A DNA stretch of 64,000 bases, taken from the NCBI GenBank assembly GCA_020638655.1, contig JACKIC010000007.1:186001-250000 (forward strand). Direction: 5' to 3'. The notes below the pieces were generated by a model. It ran no database searches and was not told the origin of the DNA. It saw nothing but the letters and a program-made list of their open reading frames with translations. The position numbers were made by a program, and so were the translations under genes. The stretch comes from Planctomycetota bacterium (GTDB lineage Bacteria > Planctomycetota > UBA1135 > UBA2386). Below are positions 53,774 through 62,098 of the stretch, one piece after another (the first letter of the stretch is position 1; every line of letters begins with the position of its first letter).

Positions 53774-55018
53774 ATGACGAGTTCTTCCTTGCTGCGCACC
53801 CGATTCTGGCTCGCCGTCCTGTCGACGCTGCTGTTCGCGATCTGTGGGGCTTCGCAGGAGCGCGCCAAGGGCACCACCAAGGAAGACGAGGACGTGCTCA
53901 AGATCGGGCCCAAGGACCCGTACACGGGCGGGGACGAGGAGCTGATGAAGGCGGCGGGCGTCGTCGCCTACGGACCGTTCCCGTGGGCCGACTTCAAGAC
54001 CACCGCCGACGTCGACAAGGTGCTCGGCGAGGGGCGCATCCTGTGGATGGAGACGGCCCACTTCCGCTTCGGCCTGAACCTCAAGTCCGCGCCGTTCCCC
54101 GAAGACAGCAAGATGCGCAAGCCGCTGCAGGCCGAGCTCAAGGAGCTCAAGGAGCTGCTGCCGAAGGTCCCGGAGCGCACCCGCAAGGTCAATCCATGGC
54201 TGCGCATGCACCTCGCCGCGCGCCGCTGTGAGGCGGCGTATGCCGACCTGCAGAAGCTGCTCGGCGTCACCGACGCGGACTTCCCGGATCGCGGCAAGGA
54301 GTCGGGGCAGGGGCCCTACCTGGGCCAGCCGGACAAGTTCCTGGTGTTGATGTTCCAGAAGAAGTCGGACCTCGCGCGCTACGCCGACCGCTTCTGCAAC
54401 ATGAAGGTCGACGACTCCCTGCGCTACTACCACACGCAGAGCAGCCAGCTGCTGTTCGGCTTCGCCGCCGAGGGGCTCGAGGGCTTCGACGAAGCCGGCC
54501 TGCACGCGCACATGCTCTACGCGGTGGTGCACAACCTGCTCAACGCCTACCGCGGCTACTACTACCAGCTGCCGCTGTGGCTCGAGGAAGGCGTCGCGCA
54601 CTGGTATTCGCGCAAGGTGCACGCCGACACCATCAACGTGCAGATCCTCGACACCGAGGCGGTCGCCGAGGACAAGCAGGCCAACTGGCCGGTCAAGGTG
54701 CGCCGGCGCGCCGTGCACGACGGGGCGTTCTTCACGTTCGAGCAGATGGCGGCGTGGGAGAAGTTCGACGAGATGGGCTACCACGCGCACTCCCAGGCCT
54801 GGTCGCGCGTCGACTACCTGATGCAGACCGACCCCGAGAAGCTCGGGCTGATGATCACCAAGCTCAAGTCGGTCCCGCCGATCCCGGGCGCGCAGGTGCC
54901 GGCGGCCCAGATCCGGACCCTGGCGCAGAAGCTGCTGATCGAGCTGTACGAGCTCGACGGGCCGACCTTCGACGAGAAGTGGCGCGAGTGGGTGCTGAAG
55001 ACCTACCCGAAGAAGTAG
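53774..55018 (+). CDS. Exported gluzincin-like protein with degenerate metal site
   Basis: A 414-residue protein with a signal peptide (FWLAVLSTLLFAICGASQ). Around residues 245-280 it reads HAHMLYAVVHNLLNAYRG followed by PLWLEEGVAHWYSRK. This has the spacing of a gluzincin peptidase (HExxH, then a glycine-rich EG.A.. helix with the third Glu ligand), but the HExxH position is HNLLN: the catalytic Glu and second His are missing. It is thus probably an inactive, peptidase-derived binding protein. ETAHFRFGLNLK and VLMFQKKSDLARYADRF are further conserved-looking blocks. The role is unknown. Confidence 0.72.
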   Translation: MTSSSLLRTRFWLAVLSTLLFAICGASQERAKGTTKEDEDVLKIGPKDPYTGGDEELMKAAGVVAYGPFPWADFKTTADVDKVLGEGRILWMETAHFRFGLNLKSAPFPEDSKMRKPLQAELKELKELLPKVPERTRKVNPWLRMHLAARRCEAAYADLQKLLGVTDADFPDRGKESGQGPYLGQPDKFLVLMFQKKSDLARYADRFCNMKVDDSLRYYHTQSSQLLFGFAAEGLEGFDEAGLHAHMLYAVVHNLLNAYRGYYYQLPLWLEEGVAHWYSRKVHADTINVQILDTEAVAEDKQANWPVKVRRRAVHDGAFFTFEQMAAWEKFDEMGYHAHSQAWSRVDYLMQTDPEKLGLMITKLKSVPPIPGAQVPAAQIRTLAQKLLIELYELDGPTFDEKWREWVLKTYPKK

Positions 55019-55028
55019 GCTTGCATCG

Positions 55029-55406
55029 ATGCAGGCCCAGTTGCTGTTCGCGATCGCCGGTGCCGGTGCGCTCGGCGCGGTCTGTCGCTACTCGCTCGGG
55101 CACCTGGTGCTGCTGCTGCTCGGCTCGCCGTGGCACACGGCGGTCGTCAACGTGCTCGGCTGCTTCGGCTTCGGCCTGATCATGGCGGTCTACTCGGGGC
55201 GCTGGTCGCCGCTGGTGACCACGGCCGTGCTGGCGGGCTTCTTCGGCGCCTTCACGACGTTCTCGGCGTTTGCGTTCGACGGCGTGGCGCTGCTGCGCGA
55301 AGGCCGCTGGCTGGTCTGCGCGGCCGACCTCGTCGGCCAGAACCTGCTCGGCCTGCTGGCGATGTGGGGCGGCATCACGCTGGGGGGTGGCTTCCCCACC
55401 CGCTGA
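55029..55406 (+). CDS. crcB: Fluoride channel CrcB/Fluc
   Basis: A 125-residue four-helix membrane protein that exports fluoride as a dual-topology dimer. GALGAVCRYSLG matches the first-helix G..R(Y/F) motif, VVNVLGCFGFGLIMA the Asn-containing second helix, and LAGFFGAFTTFSAFAFD the third helix with the sodium-site TTFS(T/A)F motif. It starts 10 bases after the preceding stop, leaving no room for a fluoride riboswitch. No second crcB copy is adjacent. Confidence 0.93.
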   Translation: MQAQLLFAIAGAGALGAVCRYSLGHLVLLLLGSPWHTAVVNVLGCFGFGLIMAVYSGRWSPLVTTAVLAGFFGAFTTFSAFAFDGVALLREGRWLVCAADLVGQNLLGLLAMWGGITLGGGFPTR

Positions 55407-55448
55407 CCGCGCCGCTCGCCTACGATGCGGCGCCCCGCGCCTGCACCC

Positions 55449-57161
55449 ATGACCATGATGCGCATTCGCAATCTCCTCCTGTTGGTGACGGTGCTGACGG
55501 CGTCGGTCGGGCTCGGCGTCTGGGCGCTGCAGTCGCAGACGCCGTCGCGCGCCGCCCCGCAGCCCGAGGGGGCCGCCCGGGGCAAGCTGCCCCAGGGGCA
55601 CGTCTATGCGTGCATCGTCGAGCAGCCGGACGACGTCAACCCGTTCACGGCCAGCAGTCCGGTGGCGCAGCGGTTCGTGCTGGGCATGACCCACGACACC
55701 TTGTTGGATCGCGATCCCGCGACCGGCGAACTGCGTGCGTCGCTCGCCGAGAGCTACGAACTCGACGGCGACGGCGGCGGCTGCGTGTTCACGCTGCGCG
55801 ACGGCGTGCAGTTCGCCGACGGCTCGCCGATGACGACGGCCGACGTGCTGTTCGGTTGGGATCTGGCTGCGGCCGGGCACCTGACCCTGGGGTTCGCCGG
55901 CGGGGCGTTCGCGCGCATCGCCAGCGTCGGTGTGCTCGGCGAGCGGCGGCTGCACGTGCGCTTCAAGGACCGGCACTTCGCCGCGCTGGCGATGGTCGGT
56001 GAGAACTGGATCGTGGGGCAGCGGCAGTTCTTCGTCGATCGCGTCGCGGCCCAGGCCCGCCGGTTGGGGCAGCCCGTGCCCGACGTGGCGACCCGCGAGT
56101 TCGCCGTGTTGCTGCAGCAGATCAAGCGGGAGTGCGGACCGGGCTCGGGCCCCTACGAGCTGCGCAATCCGCCCGAGGGCGGCGGGACCTGGATCGAAGG
56201 GCAGGAGCTGGTCCTGCGGCGCAACGACCGCAGCTGGCGCCGCAGTGCGCGGCCGGGCACCTGGAACCTCGCCGGGTTCCGGCTGCTGTTCCGGAGCGCG
56301 GCCACCATCCCCGCGGCGCTCGCCAAACACGAGATCGATTGGTGCATGGTGCGGGACCCCGCGGCGGAGTTCGCCAAGCACCCCGAGCTCGAAGCCGACT
56401 ACCGCGCCGTGAGCTACGCCTATCCGCGCATCGGCGTGCATCGCGCCACCTGGAACTGCCGCCGCCCGCCGTGCGAGGACGCGCGGGTGCGGCGGGCGTT
56501 GGCGATGTTGTTCGATCGCCAGGGGCTCGCCGACAGGTTTCCGCAGCACGCCGGCGTCGCCGAGGCCTTCGCGTTGCGCGGGTCGCCCGAATACCCGACC
56601 ACTCCGGGCACGAAGTTCGATCCTGCCGCCGCCCGCGCCGAGCTGCGCGCCGCCGGCTACGACCCCGTCGGGGGCAAGCCCCTGCACCTCGAGCTGCTGG
56701 TGCCCCAGGGCTCCGCCGAGCTGGACGCGGCGCTCGCCGGCTTTCAGGATGCGGCGCGCGGCGTCGGCATCGACCTGCAGGTCCGGCAGCTCGACTTCCC
56801 CGGGTTCGTGGCCGAGCGCGCCCGCGGCAACTGGGACGGCGAGATCGCCGTGCAGGCCCTGGCGATGAACGGGGACCCCTACGAGCTGGTGCACACCGAT
56901 GGCGCCGACAACATCGGCGGCTACTCCAACCCGGAGGTCGATCGGCTGGCCGAAGCCGCGCGGATCGAGTCCGATCCGGCGCGGCGCGCCGCCATCTGGC
57001 GCGAGCTGAATACGGCCGTGCAACGAGATCAGCCGGTGACCTTCCTGCTGCAGCCGCGCGTGCAGATGCTGTTCAACCGCCACATCGAAGGCGCGACCGC
57101 CGGCCCGCTCGGCATGGTGCCCGAGACGATGTGGGTGCCCGAGGCGTCGCAGCGGCGCTGA
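55449..57161 (+). CDS. Oligopeptide-type ABC transporter substrate-binding protein (family 5)
   Basis: A 570-residue extracytoplasmic solute receptor with an N-terminal hydrophobic signal (IRNLLLLVTVLTASVGLGVW). DPATGELRASLAESYELDGD and FTLRDGVQFADGSPMTTADVLF are the SBP family 5 signature, followed by the usual LLFRSAATIPAALAKHEIDW, VRRALAMLFDRQGLAD and C-terminal YSNPEVDRLAEAARIESDPA. It would bind peptides or related compounds for an ABC importer, but no permease or ATPase gene is present nearby. ATG 55449 was chosen; the M residues at 55455 and 55458 are alternatives. Confidence 0.88.
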   Translation: MTMMRIRNLLLLVTVLTASVGLGVWALQSQTPSRAAPQPEGAARGKLPQGHVYACIVEQPDDVNPFTASSPVAQRFVLGMTHDTLLDRDPATGELRASLAESYELDGDGGGCVFTLRDGVQFADGSPMTTADVLFGWDLAAAGHLTLGFAGGAFARIASVGVLGERRLHVRFKDRHFAALAMVGENWIVGQRQFFVDRVAAQARRLGQPVPDVATREFAVLLQQIKRECGPGSGPYELRNPPEGGGTWIEGQELVLRRNDRSWRRSARPGTWNLAGFRLLFRSAATIPAALAKHEIDWCMVRDPAAEFAKHPELEADYRAVSYAYPRIGVHRATWNCRRPPCEDARVRRALAMLFDRQGLADRFPQHAGVAEAFALRGSPEYPTTPGTKFDPAAARAELRAAGYDPVGGKPLHLELLVPQGSAELDAALAGFQDAARGVGIDLQVRQLDFPGFVAERARGNWDGEIAVQALAMNGDPYELVHTDGADNIGGYSNPEVDRLAEAARIESDPARRAAIWRELNTAVQRDQPVTFLLQPRVQMLFNRHIEGATAGPLGMVPETMWVPEASQRR

Positions 57162-57170
57162 GCTGTCCGC

Positions 57171-57184
57171 GGCGGCGCGCCGCC
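57171..57184. repeat. GC-rich palindrome between convergent genes
   Basis: ggcggcgcgccgcc is a perfect 14-bp palindrome in the 43-base gap between the convergent genes ending at 57161 and 57205. It could serve as a weak bidirectional terminator, but GC-only palindromes are common by chance in this DNA. Confidence 0.35.
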
Positions 57185-57204
57185 AGGCTCGAGCGGAGCG
57201 GCCC

Positions 57205-57429
57205 TCAGGCGTCGGCCGTCTCGTCCTCGGTCGCGCTCTGCGGGATCGGCTCGATGCGCACCCGGTAGATCGGGCGCAGCTGCTCGCACAGCAGCTTCAG
57301 GTCGTCGTAGCGCTGGGCCGCATGGGCCCGGACCATCGCCGCCAACAGCGACTCCTCGCGCCGGTGGCGCAGGTCGCGAGCTTCACGCAAGGCGCGCGTG
57401 AGACGTCGATGGAACGTGGTCGTGGACAT
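57205..57429 (-). CDS. Small helical protein of unknown function
   Basis: A 74-residue soluble protein. Residues ~5-55 are basic amphipathic helices (FHRRLTRALREARDLRHRRE, LLAAMVRAHAAQRYDDLKLL) and the tail is acidic. There is no membrane segment or metal motif. ATG 57429 is in good context. The family is not recognised. A region of ~205 bases upstream to the tRNA carries no other gene; a weak hairpin (tgcccgttgggca) lies there. Confidence 0.55.
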   Translation of the reverse strand: MSTTTFHRRLTRALREARDLRHRREESLLAAMVRAHAAQRYDDLKLLCEQLRPIYRVRIEPIPQSATEDETADA

Positions 57430-57633
57430 CGAGGTTGGGACCGTTGCGGCAGGCGGTTCTCAACAGTCCCGAATCCCCGGAATCGCAAAACCTGACCTTC
57501 ATAATTGCCCGTTGGGCAGAAAAGTCTGCGTCTGGTCGAGCCGCGGGCGCGTCGCGGCTCTCGTCGGGCCTCGCGCTACTTCCTCACAGGCTGCCTCGCC
57601 AGAGCGGGCCGAATCGGGTGGTTGGCAGTTGTG

Positions 57634-57709
57634 TGGTGGAGAGTAGGGGAGTCGAACCCCTGACCTCGACAATGCCATTGTCGCGCTCTACCAACTGAGC
57701 TAACTCCCC
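57634..57709 (-). tRNA. tRNA-Ala (GGC anticodon)
   Basis: Reading the minus strand from 57709, the acceptor is GGGGAGT...ACTCTCC with a G3-U70 pair, the alanine identity element. The D arm is AGCTCAGTTGGTAGAGCG and the anticodon stem CGACA/TGTCG with loop ATGGCAT (anticodon GGC, reading GCC). The T arm is AGGGG-TTCGACT-CCCCT. The discriminator is A and the 3' CCA is encoded (57636-57634). It is 76 bases in all with all standard conserved bases. GCC is a favoured Ala codon in such GC-rich DNA. Confidence 0.97.
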
Positions 57710-57765
57710 ACAGCGCCAACCACCTCGGGCGAAACACCTCGCGGTGCCCGCCTTCGGGACGGAGA

Positions 57766-57793
57766 ACGGTAGCGAGCGTCTGCGGAAGTTCAA
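57766..57793 (-). promoter_or_regulatory. Probable tRNA-Ala promoter
   Basis: On the minus strand TTGAAC (57793-57788) and TACCGT (57771-57766) are 16 bases apart. Transcription would start near 57758, about 50 bases before the tRNA 5' end. TACCGT is the same -10 box as before the rlmI-like gene. The rest of the 57710-58049 gap (340 bases) holds no gene or strong motif that I can support, apart from the Shine-Dalgarno sequence of the next gene. Confidence 0.45.
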
Positions 57794-58037
57794 GAAGGTT
57801 CTGCAAGGCTCGCAGTTGCTCGAGGACACCCCGTGGCGCCGGGCGATGAGTGCCGCTAAGGTCTGGCGCGTCGCGGTTCCTGGTGGTCAGGCCAGTCGCA
57901 GTTGTCCGGGCGTGGTCCGGCGCAGCTGGTCCCGGGGTCGGCGGCGTGGATGGGTCCGAACGGCGGTTCGCCCCGCAGCTCGGCGGCCCACGAGGCTGGT
58001 TTGTTCGCCGTCCCGCGACCCCGTCGTCGCGCCGGTG

Positions 58038-58044
58038 AAGGAGG
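58038..58044 (+). promoter_or_regulatory. Strong Shine-Dalgarno sequence fixing the start at 58050
   Basis: AAGGAGG with a 5-base spacer before ATG 58050. An open frame continues 102 codons upstream, but this near-perfect ribosome site, and the loss of protein-like composition upstream, decide the start. Confidence 0.85.
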
Positions 58045-58049
58045 CAACG

Positions 58050-58946
58050 ATGGTCAAGAAGGCATCATTCCTGCAGCGGCTCCGCGACCGCTGGGGTTCG
58101 GGTTCGGGCGTGCGCGTCTCTCCTGCTGAAGCTCGGCAGAGTGCGGAGTCCCGGAGCGGTGATTCACGGAACGGCGGCGCGACGCGCGGTCACGCCGCGG
58201 CATCGCGCGTCGAGCCCGATCGGGTCGCGCCGCGTGAGGTCAGCACCGGCTTCGCGCCGGCCGAGGCGCGTTCATCGCGCAAGATGACCGAGCGCGAAGA
58301 GGCGATGCTGGCGCTCGGCACGCACTTCCAGGAGCTCACGGCGCTCGTTCGCGGCACGCACGCGCGCACCGACGAGCAGATGCAGAAGCTCGTCGCCGCG
58401 ACCGAGGCGCTGTCGGCGCTGCCGGGCGCCGCGCAGCAACAGGTCGACCTGCTGCGCACGATGGGCGCGCAGCTCGAGAAGCAGAACGCCCTCGGCGAGC
58501 AGGTCGCGACGACGCTGCGCACGTTGCCGACGCTGCTGCAGAACGTCGAGAGCGCGCTGGCGCGCGCGGCCGCGACCGACGAGCGCACCTCGGCGACGGT
58601 GAAGGAGTTCCACGCGACGATGGACCGCATCCACGGCTCGATGCAGAAGATGGTCGAGCACAGCGGCGAGCAGGCCAAGGCCGCCAAGGACCTCGCCGCG
58701 AACCGCCAGGGAGAGTTCACCGAGCTCGCCGCCGGCATCGAGCGCGCCCAGCAGGCCGCGGCCAGCGAACTGCAGCGCACCACCGACGAGAGCCTGGCGT
58801 CGCTGCGGCGCACGCACGAGGACCAGTCGAACCGGCTGCAGCGCGTCGTGCAGGAGCACGCCGGCTGGAACCGCGCGGTGCTGGTCGGCATCGGCCTCGT
58901 GGTGCTCGGCATCGGCGCCCTGCTGGTGCTGCAGCTCGTGAAGTGA
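58050..58946 (+). CDS. Tail-anchored coiled-coil protein
   Basis: A 298-residue protein. The first ~75 residues are basic/Ser-rich and disordered. Residues ~80-265 are a long heptad-rich coiled coil (EEAMLALGTHFQELTALVRG, DLLRTMGAQLEKQNALGEQV, SELQRTTDESLASLRRTHED). One membrane helix (AVLVGIGLVVLGIGALLVLQ) lies at the extreme C-terminus. The layout is like a tail-anchored tether or a methyl-accepting-protein-like rod without its signalling tip. No enzymatic domain is present. The stop overlaps the GTG of the phosphatase gene. Confidence 0.75.
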   Translation: MVKKASFLQRLRDRWGSGSGVRVSPAEARQSAESRSGDSRNGGATRGHAAASRVEPDRVAPREVSTGFAPAEARSSRKMTEREEAMLALGTHFQELTALVRGTHARTDEQMQKLVAATEALSALPGAAQQQVDLLRTMGAQLEKQNALGEQVATTLRTLPTLLQNVESALARAAATDERTSATVKEFHATMDRIHGSMQKMVEHSGEQAKAAKDLAANRQGEFTELAAGIERAQQAAASELQRTTDESLASLRRTHEDQSNRLQRVVQEHAGWNRAVLVGIGLVVLGIGALLVLQLVK

Positions 58947-59602
58947 CCGCCGCTGCACAACAGGGCGGTGCACAGCAGGGCGGCGCGCGCCGCATCTGGC
59001 TGGTCCGCCACGGCGAGACCACCGGCCAATCGTCGATCCGCTACCACGGGCGCAACGACGTGCCCCTGTCCGAGCACGGCAAGGCGCAGATCCGCGCGCT
59101 GGCGCCGTGGCTCGCGGGCGTCTCGTTCGCGAGCGTGGTGCACTCGCCGCTGCAGCGCGCGGCCGAGTCGGCGGCGATCCTGGGCGAACACCTTCGGCTG
59201 CCCGGCGAGCGCTTCACGGCCGACGAACGGCTGCGCGAGATCTCGTTCGGCGCCTGCGAGGGGCTGACCCGCGAGGAGATCGACGCGGCGTTCCCCGACT
59301 TCTGGCGCGCCTATCGCGCCGGCGAGACCGATTGTTTCCCGGACGGCGAGCCGCGGGCGGCGTTCGCGGCGCGCGTCGCGGCGGCGTTCGCGGAGCTGGC
59401 CGCGGCGCCGTGGCAGGGGGACCTGCTGGTCGTCGCGCACCGCGGCATCGTGCGGCAGGGGCTGTGTGCGCTGCTCGGCGTGCCCGGACACGGTCCCGAT
59501 CCGTTCGGCGTCGAGCTCGGCAGCCTCAGCGTGGTGCGGCATGAGGGCGCGCCGCCGCCGGTTGGCGGCTGGCAGCTCGAGCTGCTCGGCGCGCGGCCTT
59601 GA
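58943..59602 (+). CDS. Histidine phosphatase (phosphoglycerate-mutase-like) family protein
   Basis: A 219-residue protein of the branch-1 histidine phosphatases. IWLVRHGETTGQSSIRYHG holds the RHG motif with the phosphorylated His, SPLQRAAESAAIL the Arg pocket, ERLREISFGACEGLTREEI the conserved Glu, and LLVVAHRGIVRQGL the second catalytic His. Acting on small phosphates such as alpha-ribazole phosphate or phosphosugars is possible; the substrate is not determined. A short Gln/Gly repeat precedes the domain. Translationally coupled to the coiled-coil gene. Confidence 0.88.
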   Translation: MTAAAQQGGAQQGGARRIWLVRHGETTGQSSIRYHGRNDVPLSEHGKAQIRALAPWLAGVSFASVVHSPLQRAAESAAILGEHLRLPGERFTADERLREISFGACEGLTREEIDAAFPDFWRAYRAGETDCFPDGEPRAAFAARVAAAFAELAAAPWQGDLLVVAHRGIVRQGLCALLGVPGHGPDPFGVELGSLSVVRHEGAPPPVGGWQLELLGARP

Positions 59603-59663
59603 GCCGCGCCCAAGCCCGCGGTCCTTGGATCGCGCGCCCCGATGCGCGATCCTGCTCGCCCCG

Positions 59664-61226
59664 ATGATCCACAGCACGCCGCGCCTGCGCTTCGCCCCTT
59701 CCCCGACCGGTCCGCTGCACCTCGGCGGTGCGCGCACGGCGATGTACAACTGGGCCCTGGCCCGCTCGCTGGGCGGCACGTTCGTGCTGCGCATCGAGGA
59801 CACCGACCGCGCGCGCTCGACCGACGAGTCGCTGCAGATCATCCTGCAGGGGCTGCGCTGGATCGGCATCGACTGGGACGAGGGGCCGAAGTTCGACGGT
59901 TGTGGCGGCGGCGACTTCGGGCCCTACTTCCAGATGCAGCGCCTGCCGCGCTACCTGCAGGCCGCCGAGCAGCTGCTGGCGTCGGGCCACGCCTACCTGT
60001 GTTTCTGCAGCCCCGAGCGCATCGAGGGCGTGCGCGACGCGCAGAAGGCCGCGAAGAGCTCGTTCCTCGGCTACGACGGCCACTGCCGCGACCTCACCGC
60101 CGAGCAGCGCGCCGCCGCCGCCGCGACGGGCGCCCAGCCCAACATCCGCTTCCGCATGCCGGCGGCGCGCGTGATGAACGTGCACGACCTGATCCGCGGC
60201 GACGTCGAGGTCAACACCAAGGAGCTCGACGACTGGGTGATGGTGCGGCCCGACGGCGTGCCGCTCTACAACTTCGCGTGCGTGGTCGACGACATCGACA
60301 TGAAGATCACGCACGTGGTGCGCGGCGAGGAGCACTTCCTCAACGGCATCAAGCAGCAGCTGCTGTTCGAGGCGCTCGGCGAGCAGTGCCCGCTCTACGC
60401 GCACATCCCGCTGATCCTCAACGCCAAGGGCGCCAAGCTCAGCAAGCGTGACCCAGGCGTGATGAGCGTGCTCGAGTACCGCGACCAGGGTTACCCGCCC
60501 GAGGCCGTGTTCAACTACATCGCGCTGCTCGGCTGGGGCTTCTCGGGCGACCGCGACGTGTTCACGCGCGACGAGATGGTCGCTGCGTTCCAGATCGGGA
60601 ACGTCGGCAAGGCCGGCGCGAAGTTCGACGCCGACAAGCTGCATTGGATGTGCGGCGAGTACATCCGCCGCTGGAGCGCCGAGCAGTGCCTCGAGCGCGC
60701 CCGGCCGTGGCTGGCGAAGTCGGTGCCCGAGCAGGCGCTCGCGCAACACGGCACCTGGCTGCAGAACGTCGTCGCGTGTTACCAGGAGCGTGTCGCGGTG
60801 CTGTCGGAGTTCCCCGCCAAGATCGCGTGGCTGTTCGCCGACGTGCCGGCGCTCGACGAGGCCGCGCAGAAGAACCTCGCCAAGCACGAAGGCGCCAAGG
60901 CGTGGCTGTCGGCATACGCCGACGAGCTGCAGGGGCTGAACCTGCCGCCGAGCTACCCCGCGGATCGCAGCGCCGCGGACCGCGCCGTCGCCCTGCCGTC
61001 GAAGAAGGACGCGCCCGAGCCGGTCTGCGAGTTCGCGACGCCGGCGCAGATCGACGCCGCGACGCGCGCGTTCACCGAGCGCATCGGCGCCAAGTTCGGC
61101 CACTTCGTGCACCCGGTGCGCGCCGCGTTGACGGGCACCGACAAGGGCCCCGGGCTGTTCGACGTGGTGTTCCTGCTCGGCAAGGAAGCCTGCGTGAAGC
61201 GGCTGCGCGCGGCGGCCGCGGGCTGA
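59664..61226 (+). CDS. gltX: Glutamyl-tRNA synthetase
   Basis: A 520-residue class I synthetase. LRFAPSPTGPLHLGGARTAMYN contains the HIGH motif (HLGG), LRIEDTDRARS the Glu-binding site, FLCFCSPERIEGVRD the zinc-like region, and GAKLSKRDPGVMSV the KMSKS motif. ALLGWGFSGDRDVFTRDEMV and the helical anticodon-binding part complete it. It supplies Glu-tRNA; with GlnRS present it need not be non-discriminating. ATG 59664 is the family start. Confidence 0.95.
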   Translation: MIHSTPRLRFAPSPTGPLHLGGARTAMYNWALARSLGGTFVLRIEDTDRARSTDESLQIILQGLRWIGIDWDEGPKFDGCGGGDFGPYFQMQRLPRYLQAAEQLLASGHAYLCFCSPERIEGVRDAQKAAKSSFLGYDGHCRDLTAEQRAAAAATGAQPNIRFRMPAARVMNVHDLIRGDVEVNTKELDDWVMVRPDGVPLYNFACVVDDIDMKITHVVRGEEHFLNGIKQQLLFEALGEQCPLYAHIPLILNAKGAKLSKRDPGVMSVLEYRDQGYPPEAVFNYIALLGWGFSGDRDVFTRDEMVAAFQIGNVGKAGAKFDADKLHWMCGEYIRRWSAEQCLERARPWLAKSVPEQALAQHGTWLQNVVACYQERVAVLSEFPAKIAWLFADVPALDEAAQKNLAKHEGAKAWLSAYADELQGLNLPPSYPADRSAADRAVALPSKKDAPEPVCEFATPAQIDAATRAFTERIGAKFGHFVHPVRAALTGTDKGPGLFDVVFLLGKEACVKRLRAAAAG

Positions 61227-61228
61227 CG

Positions 61229-62098
61229 TCAGCCGCCGCGGCGCTTGCGCAGCGTCTCGAGCAGCCCGCCGACCTGCTGGTAGTAGAGGTGCGCGAGTTC
61301 GGGGTCGATCTGCTCGCCGAGCTGGTCGCCGCTGATCGAGCGGGCCACGGCGCGTTCGATCGACTGCCGGCGCGCGCCGGTCTCGTTCAGGCCCTGTTCG
61401 TAGAGCCAGTCCCAGCGCCAGACCGGCACGATGCAAGCGAAGGTCAGGCTCGCGAACAGCGCCGCGATCGCGATCTGCCAGGGCCGGCGGCTGCGGATGC
61501 CGCGGCGCACCGGGGTCAGGAACAGGAACGTCACCGCGAAGCCCGTGATCAGGCCACCGATGTGGCCCGTGTTGCTGACGAACGGGATCAGAAAACCGAT
61601 GACGAGGTTGGCGACGATCATCGACATCAGCCGGCGCGGGCCTTCGAACTCGAGGAACGCGAACAGGTGCCGGCCCGAGTGCATGTTCCAGGCGACCAGC
61701 GCGCCCATCATGCCGAACAGCGCGCCCGAGCCGCCGACCACGGGCTGCGGCACCTCGTAGAGCAGGCAGACGGCGACGCCGCTGCCGATCGCCGCGACCA
61801 CGTAGAGCGCCAGGAACTTCAGGCTGCCCATCGAGCGCTCGAGGGCCGGGCCGATGTTGAGCAGGAACGAGAGGTTGAACACCAGGTGCACGAGGTTGGC
61901 GTGCACGAACGCGTAGCTGAGCAGGCGCCAGGGCTGCAGCGGCGCGTCCATCGGCGCCAGCGACCCCCAGGCGAACAGCTTCTCGGAGTCGGCGAAGTTC
62001 AGGCCGATCGAGCCGGTCAGGATCGCGACGGTGGCGTAGGCCAGCGCGACCACCAGCGTCACCGGGATCTCGTCGGCGTGCTGCAGCAGGTCCTTCAC
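61229..62098 (-). CDS. Rhomboid-family intramembrane serine protease
   Basis: A 289-residue membrane protein with six or more helices. LSYAFVHANLVHLVFNLSFL is the conserved second-helix region with the stabilising His and Asn; VVGGSGALFGMMGALVAWN holds the nucleophile Ser in GxSG, and VSNTGHIGGLITGFAV the catalytic His in GHxxG. A ~75-residue cytoplasmic tail follows. The dyad is complete, so it is likely active; substrates are unknown. The GTG start overlaps the stop of the TPR gene. Confidence 0.92.
   Translation of the reverse strand: MKDLLQHADEIPVTLVVALAYATVAILTGSIGLNFADSEKLFAWGSLAPMDAPLQPWRLLSYAFVHANLVHLVFNLSFLLNIGPALERSMGSLKFLALYVVAAIGSGVAVCLLYEVPQPVVGGSGALFGMMGALVAWNMHSGRHLFAFLEFEGPRRLMSMIVANLVIGFLIPFVSNTGHIGGLITGFAVTFLFLTPVRRGIRSRRPWQIAIAALFASLTFACIVPVWRWDWLYEQGLNETGARRQSIERAVARSISGDQLGEQIDPELAHLYYQQVGGLLETLRKRRGG

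Noticed and set aside
55019..55028. Fluoride riboswitch before crcB
   Set aside because: Only 10 bases separate it from the preceding gene, and nothing in the end of that gene looks like the aptamer.
57490..57525. tgcccgttgggca hairpin as terminator of the tRNA transcript
   Set aside because: Only 5 base pairs and more than 100 bases from the tRNA; too weak to call.
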